Below are positions 11,352-19,820 of a DNA stretch of 64,000 bases, piece after piece. Numbering within the stretch: position 1 is the stretch's first letter; each line of letters opens with the position of its first letter. Origin of the DNA: Anthoceros angustus (Eukaryota > Streptophyta > Anthocerotopsida > Anthocerotales > Anthocerotaceae); NCBI GenBank assembly GCA_010909165.1, contig VJWM01000025.1, positions 806,001 through 870,000 on the forward strand. Direction: 5' to 3'. The position numbers and the translations under genes are program-made. The notes below the pieces were generated by a model. The model did not search any database. It was not told the DNA's origin and saw only the letters and a program-made list of their open reading frames with translations.

Positions 11352-12305
11352 TCATTTCAACCAAAGGGAATCAAAATAGGTATCTTGAGCCACCTCCCCT
11401 ACCGTGTTATAATTCAATATTCCCCATCTAAAAGCGTCTAATTGTTCTATGTCTTGGGGGGAAAAGGCAGAATGTTCTACGTCATGCTGAACCATTTCAT
11501 GAACTATTTTTGCCAAATAGTTAACCCACAATATGTTGGTTTTTGGAAAGTGATCATTCCATTTGGTACCTACTATGCTCTGCATGGAAGCCCACAACTG
11601 CACAAGAGCATTGTTGGAATATTCTTGATCAAATCTCATTGTACTCAAATCCTTGAATAAAACGTGTGCACCCATTTGAAGTCGAGACATTTCAAAGTCA
11701 ATTATTCTGACCTTTATCCCATATGTTTTGACCCAACATTCATGGTTATTTATTCGATATCTTGCACTGCTTTTCTTATTTTCTATACGAGATACAAGAA
11801 TATTGTACTCATGTAAATCTCGATGTTCAAAAGAGTATGCTGCTTCTGCCACCTCTAATGCTAAAATCACTTGCAATAATGTACTTCTTAATTCTGACAA
11901 GTTTCCAAATTTGAAGTCCCCTAGAGGTACCCCACCATCTTCTTGCATTGCTATCTTGAATTTTTGATCAGGTGGATAATGCAGAGGATAAATTGAATCA
12001 ATAACACCTGGCCATGATCTCTTAGCAATAGAGAGTTCAGCAGAATATGGTCCCGTCCATTGTATTTCCCATTTGTTTATCATAAAGTTCATACAGAAGT
12101 ACGAGTTCCTAGGGTCTTGCAATTTTGCTAAAATCTTTGCGATCATAAACTCATTTTGAGTTTCACTTGTAGTTCTTATGGGAATTACCTTAAGTATATG
12201 CTTTTCCAATCTAAATATTTCGCCACATGCACCTTCACCTATCTTTTGTACGTTTATCATATCTACGCCCATACGGTTGATAGTGTGAGTCATAGTAATA
12301 GCCAT
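11352..12305 (-). CDS. Haspin-like protein kinase, intronless, copy A
   Basis: An open frame of 317 codons from ATG 12303-12305; the frame stays open upstream to 12419. It reads as a near-complete haspin-type kinase domain. A glycine loop (GEGACGEIF, residues ~22-30) is followed by a Lys strand (HILKVIPI), a middle block (VPLGDFKF, then LLQVILALEVAEAAYSFEHR), the catalytic loop HRDLHEYNIL, and IIDFEMSRL, where haspins have DYT in place of DFG. It continues with haspin-typical VLFKDLS, TNILWVNYL and a C-terminal LNY. Haspin phosphorylates histone H3 Thr3 at mitosis. This copy lacks the long N-terminal region and has no introns, so its role is open. It forms one arm of an inverted repeat with the copy at 17109. 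Whether it is expressed is unknown. Confidence 0.85.
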   Translation of the reverse strand: MAITMTHTINRMGVDMINVQKIGEGACGEIFRLEKHILKVIPIRTTSETQNEFMIAKILAKLQDPRNSYFCMNFMINKWEIQWTGPYSAELSIAKRSWPGVIDSIYPLHYPPDQKFKIAMQEDGGVPLGDFKFGNLSELRSTLLQVILALEVAEAAYSFEHRDLHEYNILVSRIENKKSSARYRINNHECWVKTYGIKVRIIDFEMSRLQMGAHVLFKDLSTMRFDQEYSNNALVQLWASMQSIVGTKWNDHFPKTNILWVNYLAKIVHEMVQHDVEHSAFSPQDIEQLDAFRWGILNYNTVGEVAQDTYFDSLWLK

Positions 12306-12815
12306 GGACTCAACCCGTTTTCCAAGTTCTGAAAGTTCTAAGGAGTTTCGTGTTTCCACGTCTGTGAAGTGACGCCTCCAAAAATTTTCACTGAAGGAAG
12401 ATTGAAAACCAAGGATCACTTATATGGAAATGATGATAATTTGTAGAATTTTCTTAAAATTTTTATAGCAGAGGTCATATATATGTTAATCTTTAAAGGA
12501 TAGAAGTTTCTTGAATGTTGATGAAAAGTGGTAAATGTTATTGAGTTAAGGATCCCAGTATACGTTTTGTATAATTATCACTTCTTTCATTAGTTTGTCA
12601 CATTGCAACATCAACATATATGTTATAGTTCATAGGCGCAGTCGGTAACTTCTGGTAGGGAGCTTTGTTGCTCCTTTTCACCTTGACCCTCAGGGTCCCC
12701 CTTGGTTGTCCTCTACTGGATGGGCTTCTCCCATCAATTTTTTCCCCTCAATAAAATTTTACTTCCCTGTTATAGTTAACTACATATATGTTGTCTTGTT
12801 AAATTACCTTGAGCT
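11570..12815. repeat. Large inverted repeat, left arm (pairs with 16600-17840)
   Basis: The segment is the reverse complement of 16600-17840, with scattered substitutions and small indels. It covers most of the haspin-like gene plus about 500 bp upstream, including a conserved non-coding block (12640-12815: ggtagggagctttgttgctc ... ttgtcttgttaaattac) mirrored at 16605-16780. Arms of about 1.24 kb are separated by about 3.8 kb. The kinase reads outward in both arms. Confidence 0.85.
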
Positions 12816-13035
12816 ATCAAAAGAATATCAATAATGTACATTAGTCTATATAAGAATGACTTATATACATACCCGCTAAACTATATAATCCTCCTAGCTC
12901 TAGAGCCCTTATATAGAGAATAGACAATCCTTTTAAGGAAACCTTCCTATCATAGTACCACACACTAATTCTATTAATCTCTATATAGTATCATGAATCA
13001 AATATGTTTGTCAGGAAAAAATGTTTTAACCAAGG

Positions 13036-13270
13036 TGATGATTATAGTAACAACCAAATATGGTATTCCAACGTGATGATTGTAGTAACAACCAAATATG
13101 GTATTCCAACGTGATGATTGTAGTAACAACCAAATATGCTATTCCAACGAGATGATTGTAGTAACAACCAAATATGATATTCTAACGTGATGATTGTAGT
13201 AACCACCAAATCTTTGGCGTTGGAGTCCGTAGTAACAACCAAATCTTTGGCGTTGGAGTCCGTAGGCCTT
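13036..13270. repeat. Minisatellite, 38 bp units plus a 33 bp unit pair
   Basis: About four and a half copies of a 38 bp unit (gatgattgtagtaacaacca...) are followed by two copies of a related 33 bp unit (agtaacaaccaaatctttgg...). Units differ at one or two bases. The spacing is too uniform and the units too fully repeated for a CRISPR array. Confidence 0.85.
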
Positions 13271-13739
13271 TCTCCATACTTCCAAACTACCATGAGATGT
13301 TCCCGGTGTTGTTTGTTTGCGATCCTTTGCACCAATCTTCATCGTCCTACTCTTCTTTTTGCCCGCCATGATGTTGGCGCCTCCCCACACTGCACGAGAT
13401 TGTTGTGCGCCTCAAGAAATCCCTTGCTGAAGGTTGTCCACACCCCTCCTTCTCGTATCCGTGTTCGTTTTTGTTGCTTCTAACTTGAAACCCCGGACAT
13501 GTTTCAATTTTAAGGCACTGCACTTTTTGGTTACCTTGCACAATTTCCTTCTCACATAAACATGATAATATTTGAAGCGGCGGAATATACACAGCCTCTT
13601 CCGATATAATTGGAGCCGCTTCCAAAAAATTGCACAGTAACTAAATCACGATTTTAGCCAATTTTTGATATGAGGCAGGGGGTACTGATTTCAAGATTGA
13701 GAATCTTCATGTGTTTTCTGGTAGAAGGCCTGGGAATAC

Positions 13740-15000
13740 TGGTGTGTGAGCGCCGGTATGTCGGCGCTCAGCCCTTGGCTTTTACTATGTCAGCGCTCTA
13801 AATTAACCTCAACTTAACTAGTATAAAAACTACAACTTCGATCTCGAACTCGCGACTTATGATTCTTAGCCGGATTTTTTACCACTTTACCAACTCTAGG
13901 AGACAAAAGAACTTTAAGATGCGCAAATAATATATACCAATGAAGGCGCCAATATGCTAGCACCTTATGCTCTTATGTTCCCTCCATAGGGCGCCGGCAT
14001 GCCGCCGTCCTTAGATAGGTTTTTTGTGAGCGCCGGTGTGCCTGCGTCTACATTAACACTAGGGCTATACAACCATTTATCGTCCACCCATGCACATTAC
14101 GACTTACATACATTAGGCCATGTGTCGCTTGCTTGCGCAAGAGAATGAGAAAGAACACACCACCTTTCACACTTCCGATCATGACGCAACCTTGGTCGCT
14201 CACAAAGATAGTGTCCAACACACAAAATACATGTTCAATTGCTATGACTTCCGTAGAAAGATAGTCGCGGCTTGCACTGAGCTCGACAATAGGGAAGAAA
14301 CTTGGGCATGTCATGCCTCTCTTTACCGTTCCGATTCCCATACAATTTGAGATCATGAATATTAGGGCATGGGTAATTTCAAACAATGTGCTTAGAAAAC
14401 CATTGAAATTTGAAAATAATTCTCATGATTTTGAATTCAAGACTACGAATTATTAGAATAAGGGGATTTTAAACTGAACCAATTATCCATCACTTTTATA
14501 ACACAAACTATGCTAGCCAAAATACTATGCTAGCCAAAACAAAGAAGCATGACTCGAACTTGTAACCTCAAATTTTTTTTCTCTCATTTGAAACCATATT
14601 ACCTATTCCGTAAACAGGGAAAAATTTACATTTAAAAGGCGTATGTCGGCGCCAATAGAGGTTCAAACCTAAGACCTCTTGCTTGTAGACCGCATGTCTG
14701 ACCGCTTCATTAACTTCCCTATCTGTTGAACTATTGAAGCACAAAGTACATGTTGAAATGCTGGCGCCCTCATGCCCTTATGCTCCTTTTTTTTTATAGC
14801 CTATTCGGAGAAGCAATCACATTTCAGGTGGTTTTCTAGCCATTAGCCTAGGGTGTCGGTTCAGGTAATTTCTCAGCAGAAGGAGGGTGTCTGTACGACG
14901 TCCAGCAATCATTGCCAAAGATCATGAATCTTGGGCGTTGGCATGGCACGTAGCCTTTGGGCATGACTTGGACGCTGGCATGTCGGCGCCCAGGTGTGTC
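13740..15000. repeat. Dispersed GCGCCGG(Y)ATG(Y)CGGCGC palindromic motifs
   Basis: Variants of a 20-24 bp imperfect palindrome built on GGCGCC / catg / GGCGCC occur at about 13748, 13945, 13985, 14030, 14638, 14760 and 14970. Another lies outside at about 45790. Between them are short unrelated sequences. They may be termini of small nested elements; no larger frame links them. Confidence 0.5.
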
Positions 15001-15156
15001 ATTTACGCCGTGTGTAGGGTCTTCACACCCTCGGCTGTTGTGCACAACGATGTCGACCATGTCTGGATTGGGTGTATAGCACGAATATAGAAATAGCCGA
15101 ATGCATTCCCTTCTATGCTGCTGCAGAGATGGTCGCCCATGTTCATTTACTATTGT

Positions 15157-15640
15157 TTAACAAATCACATACACTACCGACATGAGCATCATGTCGTTAT
15201 GTTTGAGTATGGTGTCGGCCATTGATATAATCTGAAGTAATGGCTGGAACGGCTGGGCTAAGCAATCACCATTCAAATCCGCGACCACAATCTTCTTCCT
15301 TAGATAAGCCTCCTTTTCACAAAACTCTTCTATATGTGTGAAAAATTGTGCCTCAGCCACTCCTATCACCTCCACTGAATCGAATAGTTCTGATCCAACT
15401 TTGTGTCTTAAACTTTTCAACTTATTAACTATGTGAAAAGTGGATTGCTCTCCAGCGTGTGTCATTAAAGTAGTCATTGAGCATTAGTCATCTTTGTTCG
15501 ATTTCACCAAGAGTACTGATTTTCCATTCTCTTTTCTTTTTTGGTATTCTCTTTAGTAATTCACGAGTCTTCCCACTAAACATGGGTGTAAGAATGATAT
15601 GAATTTTTCCACACAATCCATCATCATTTCCTGCACTCAT
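15157..15640 (-). pseudogene. Thymidine kinase (TK1-type) pseudogene, intronless
   Basis: From ATG 15638-15640 the minus strand reads MSAGNDDGLCGKIHIILTPM then FSGKT, the P-loop of TK1-type thymidine kinases (usual form GPMFAGKT). It continues to KSNKDD, then TAA (15484-15486), then in the same frame LMTHAGE, SVEVIGVAEAQFF (the Glu of EAQFF is catalytic), KKIVVADLNGDCLAQPFQPL and SMADTILK. This is a collinear, gap-free match to the whole family up to the C-terminal lasso, which is lost at 15157. The family phosphorylates thymidine in the dTTP salvage pathway. The internal stop and missing zinc/lasso part make it a pseudogene. Plant TK genes normally have introns, so this is a processed copy or comes from an intronless source. 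It lies between the two haspin-like copies. Confidence 0.85.
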
Positions 15641-16458
15641 GCCTTGCTCAAGCTATTACTGATGTTAGTTCATCATAGCAAAGCAAATTCTTTTGATAGT
15701 GAAAACGACGTTATTCGCTGATTTAGCTATGTTCTAAAAACACTCCCGTGACTTGTTTTATTACAAACATCGCACAAACGCGCTGGAATGCAAAATAATT
15801 CACATGATTCAATTACTTAGTTCACGCTTTAGTTTTATGTTCAATTTACAAAACTAGGAGATCGATGGGTTGCAAGATATGAACACACAAAGCTCCAAGC
15901 GTGCGAACTATCAAAAGAATGTCTAGCTCAGCACACAAGGCAATTGTATAGCATGTTCTCACCTACTTCTAAACGTCCACGTTAGCCCTTAAGCTCTATG
16001 TGAATCGTCCTCAATGTTAAGCTCCTAAACAACTTCTCGTTGGAAAACTATTCTTCTTCCAAAACTTTAGGCTCATGCACCAATTGTCTGGTCCCACTGC
16101 ACAGAGCTGTACCTTTTATGTACACCTTTCACACTTAGCATTAATCTTGCGTCTTAATCACTCTCCTAACAAGATTAGCCACCTTTCATAAAGCCTTTCA
16201 ATCTGTCAGGCTTATTCTGATAAAATTAAACATGGCTTGTCAATGACTCCTCTAGTCATGACAAGTAACAATGCAATTTATTAAGTGTACAATCTTGTTC
16301 AAGTTAGGTATTAAGGCTGTTGGTCTCAATTTCAATAAATCTGGTTGTTACTATAATCATCACATTGATTGAAATATATTTCAAGGAATAACCCAAAGAT
16401 CTACAAAATCGCATCTTGATCAGACTTATCTACTATCTACGATGCAGATGGCGCAACG

Positions 16459-16592
16459 AAGGACTTGTTGGCGGCAGTGGCAGGCCATCTAGAAAGGCTC
16501 ACCTATGCTATTCTCTTTGGGTGAGCAGAAAGACTTGTTGGCGGCAATGGCCGCCCATCTATAAAGGCTCACCTTTGCTTTTTTCTTTGGGT
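16459..16592. repeat. Tandem duplication of ~70 bp
   Basis: Two copies of gacttgttggcggcartggc ... aaaggctcacctwtgct ... tctttgggtgag occur back to back with a few differences, immediately outside the right arm of the haspin inverted repeat. Confidence 0.75.
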
Positions 16593-16599
16593 GAGTATA

Positions 16600-17840
16600 A
16601 GCTCAAGTAATTTAACAAGACAACATGTATATAATTAACTATAATAGGGAAGTAAAATTTTATTAAGGAAAAAAAATTAATGGGAGAAGTCCATCCATCA
16701 GAGGACAACCAAGGGGGACCCTAAGGGTCAAGGTGAAAAGGAGCAACAAAGCTCCCTACCAGAACTTAGCGACTGCGCCTACGAGCCTATAACATATATA
16801 TTGATGTTGCGGTGTGACAAAATAATGAAAGAAGTGATGACTATACAAAATGTACACTGGGATCCTTAACTCAATAACATTTATCACTTTTCATCAACAT
16901 TCAAGAAACTTCTACCCTTTATTAACACTATATATGACCCTCTACTATAAAATTTTAAAAAAAGTTGCTACAGAATATCATCATTTCCATACAAGTGATC
17001 CTTGGTTTTCAATCTTCCTTCATTGAAAATTTTTGAAGGTGTCACTTCACGGACATAGAAACAGGAAACTCCTTAGAACTTCCAGAACTTGGAAAACGGA
17101 TTGAGTCCATGGCTATTACTATGACTCACACTATCAACCGTATGGGTGTAGATACGAAAAAACGTACAAAAGATGGTGAAGGTGCATGTGGCGAAATATT
17201 TAGACTGGAAAAGCATATAATTAAGGTAATGCCCATAAGAACTACAAGTGAAACTCAAAATGAGTTTATGATCGCAAAGATTTTAGCAAAACTGCAAGAC
17301 CCTAGTAATTCGTATTTCTATATGAACTTTATGATAAAAAAATGGGAAATACAATGGATGGGACCGTATTCTACTGAACTCTCTAATGCTAAGAGATCAT
17401 GGCCATGTGTTATTGATTCAATTTATCCTTTACATTATCCATATGATCAGAAATTCAAGACAGCAATGCAAGAAGATGATGGGGTATCTCTGGGAGACTT
17501 CAAATTTAAAAACTTGTCAGAATTAACAAGTACATTATTGCAAGTGATTTTAGCATTAGAGGTGGCAGAAGCAGCGTACTCTTTTGAACATCGAGATTTA
17601 CATGAGCACAATATTCTTGTATCTCGTATAGAAAATAAGAAAAGCAGTGCAAGATATTGAATAAATAACCATGAATGTTGGTCAAAACATATGGGATAAA
17701 GGTCAGAATGATCGACTTTGAAATGTCTCGACTTCTAATGGGTGCACACATTTTATTCAAGGATTGGAGTACAATGAGATTTGATCAAGAATATTCCAAC
17801 AATGCTCTTGTGACATTATGGGCTTACATGCAGAGCATAG
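16600..17840. repeat. Large inverted repeat, right arm (pairs with 11570-12815)
   Basis: Reverse complement of 11570-12815, starting at gctcaagtaatttaacaaga and ending near tgcagagcatagtg. Beyond 17845 similarity stops abruptly within the kinase, so the right arm is truncated or the join marks a recombination point. Landmarks are collinear along the whole arm. Confidence 0.85.
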
Positions 17841-17845
17841 TGTGT
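17109..17845 (+). pseudogene. Haspin-like protein kinase, copy B, truncated and frameshifted
   Basis: Starts MAITMTHTINRMGVD exactly as copy A and keeps GEGACGEIF, the Lys strand, LLQVILALEVAEAAYSFEHR and HRDLHEHNIL. Compared with copy A, an Arg codon CGA has become TGA (ending at 17660) and one G is missing shortly after, shifting frame. The sequence resumes at 17675 with YGIKVRMIDFEMSRL and FDQEYSNNAL, then stops being kinase at 17845. The C-terminal lobe end (TNILWVNYL in copy A) is absent. CGA to TGA is the change expected from cytosine methylation decay. Confidence 0.85.
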
Positions 17846-17859
17846 TCCAACGGTAGGGA

Positions 17860-18099
17860 GTCATCTACCATGGTACGTAAGTTACCTACCACTATAGGTA
17901 ACTTATATATAACTCCCTGTGGTGGATGTATGCCTCGTGTATAATCAACCCCCAATCTGTGGCCCTTTGCCTTAAGCTTGATCAAGTCATCCACATTCTT
18001 TTTATTGAGCTTGATCAAGTCATCAAGACTTAGATGATCACAACGTTGTCTTAGGTCCTCGAGCAACTCATAATTATTGCTTGGTCGCGAGGAATTCAT
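17860..18099 (-). other. Short ORF with internal repeat, unidentified
   Basis: A minus-strand frame encodes LEDLRQRCDHLSLDDLIKLN then a second DDLIKLK, from a duplicated ~30 bp segment (agcttgatcaagtcatc at 17978 and 18008). It could be the edge of a retroelement gag. It begins right where the haspin copy B is cut off. Confidence 0.2.
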
Positions 18100-18254
18100 T
18101 ATTGCTTGGATGTTTGTGCTCTATAATGTATTTAAAATTGGTCAATATGGATTATTTTTGTGAAAATATATTCAACCGTGGTGGTTGCTCTCAATATCCT
18201 AGGCAAATCAATTGTTAGGAGTTCTCGAGGTGGAACCGCTGCAAGGATGAGCAA

Positions 18255-18425
18255 TTTTACCGACCACTTATTGTTTGATAGATGTTCAATTTTACCACCA
18301 CTTATTGTTTGATAGATGTTCAATTTTACCGACCACTTATTGTTTGATAGATGTTCAATTTTATAGACCACTTATTGTTTGATAGATGTTCAATTTTATA
18401 GACCACTTATTGTTTGATAGATGTT
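18255..18425. repeat. Minisatellite, ~36 bp units, about five copies
   Basis: Units of the form gaccacttattgtttgatag atgttcaattttac follow each other with 1-3 nt differences; the second unit has lost one g and c. Confidence 0.85.
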
Positions 18426-18630
18426 TCTGACCTCTGTCGTTGCGATGTCTTCCACAGGAAGTGTAAGAACGTGTTGCTGAAGTAGGAGGTGTGTTGATAA
18501 TTCACTAAACTCAAAACAATCCTTGCGAATAACCTCCACTTGAGCTCCACCACTTAGTCCGTTATCTAGCCGTTTTTGGTCTTGACATTTGCTCCCCCTG
18601 CATTAGTGGCAGAGCCTCCTTAGGTTAGTT

Positions 18631-18745
18631 CATGGCGGAAAGCTGTTTTCCACCGTTAGTTCCTTCCATGAGGATGATTCCGTCATTCATGGCGGAAAAC
18701 TATTTTCCACCGTTAGTTCCTTCCATGAGGATGATTCCGTCATTC
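18631..18745. repeat. Tandem repeat, 57 bp x 2
   Basis: Two adjacent copies of catggcggaaagctgttttc ... gatgattccgtcatt differ at two positions. Confidence 0.85.
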
Positions 18746-18954
18746 ACCATCCAGCACCTCGGATCCGTCCTAGCATTCCTTTCGGACAAAGCTACCAACT
18801 TCTCCTTTGTCTGGTATAAATTTACATCATTCCTCGATTAAAATAGTCCACATTGGAGTATGCCCAATGTCTCTCATACACCCATTCCAGCTGGATATTC
18901 TCCTCCACTACCCAAGGCCTAAAATATGCGAGATCCTTACAACCATCGTCCTTC

Positions 18955-19003
18955 GACAACTTGTAAGTGCAGCTCCCTGCCCTTCTGTAAGGCACTAGAA
19001 CTT
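18955..19003 (-). pseudogene. PPR motif fragment
   Basis: The minus strand encodes ALQKGRELHLQ, the second helix of the L-type PPR motif that recurs in the DYW loci at 23.5-33 kb. Flanking sequence is unrelated, so this is a short dispersed piece. Confidence 0.6.
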
Positions 19004-19019
19004 GCGCAGACAAGAGTGG

Positions 19020-19400
19020 TGCTCTTGAAGGATTGGAGTGAGAAAATGGCGGCGCGCCAAGGGAGCTAGGTGCGTGAAAAAGCAAGGAGCTCAGGGCGAA
19101 GCCCTGAAGGAAAGCAGCAATGCCAAGGGCGGCAGCGTCAGGGGATGACGAGCAGCAGAGGGCGGCCGCATAGAGAGGAATTCGGCAGTGCCACAAGGAG
19201 GAAAGGGCGCGAAGCTTGGAAGGCGGCAGGCACAGAGGCCGGCGCCGTGGTGAGAGGTGCAAGGCAAGGTGGGGGGCGAGCTGCCTCACTTGGGGCTGCA
19301 AGCTCGAAGGCAAGCTCAGGGCTTAAGGAGCGAGCGGAGAGGGGTGTGACCTTGTGGGCGACCCAGTAAGTGGAAGAAGATAGCAAGGCCAGCTAAGGTG
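19020..19400. other. GC-rich stretch without identifiable gene
   Basis: Both strands are open over most of this purine-rich, GC-rich block, which is a composition effect. I recognise no protein in any frame. Confidence 0.4.
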
Positions 19401-19594
19401 GCCTAGGGTGTTAGGAATTTTTAGGGACCTAGAGGGAATCGCCTAGTCTAAGGAGGCATGCTCATTAGCCAGCTAGAGCAACAATTTCAAGAGCTAAGGC
19501 CCGAGCTTGTGTAAAGAAGAATAAGAGGGATCATGAGGCCACAATTTGTAGGCGAAGGAGCTCAAGCATAAGCTCAAGGTTGTGGGAGTTGTGA

Positions 19595-19820
19595 CAATTT
19601 ATGGAGACAAGCAAAAAATGAAGAGATTGTGCGGCTCACCTTGGAGCTAGAAGGGGCGGCAATAGAGAGAGATGCCGTACTAATGTAGGTGACCGATTCA
19701 GCTGAGTGGGAACAAAGCGTGACCCCACTAAAGACAAAGATCATAGACACACAGAAGAAGGAGAATGGTAGGGTGGCAACCTACTACAACAACCTCCTAG
19801 AGACTATTGAAGAACGATTT
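19595..19820 (+). pseudogene. Coding relic with coiled-coil character, unidentified
   Basis: One frame is open apart from a single TAG and reads as amphipathic helix: KNEEIVRLTLELEGAAIERD, stop, then SAEWEQSVTPLKTK and YYNNLLETIEERF. Heptad spacing of Leu/Ile suggests a coiled coil. It may be the N-terminal part of a repeat-element gag. The relic ends against the 3' end of the neighbouring minus-strand PPR gene. Confidence 0.35.

Noticed and set aside
13036-13270. Regular repeat array that could suggest CRISPR
   Set aside because: Units are contiguous and fully repeated, with no unique spacers; this is plant nuclear DNA.
11352-15640. Interpretation of the haspin/TK region as a proven giant-virus insertion
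   Set aside because: Only two relevant genes are present and no capsid, polymerase or other viral hallmark is visible; kept only as a hypothesis to test.
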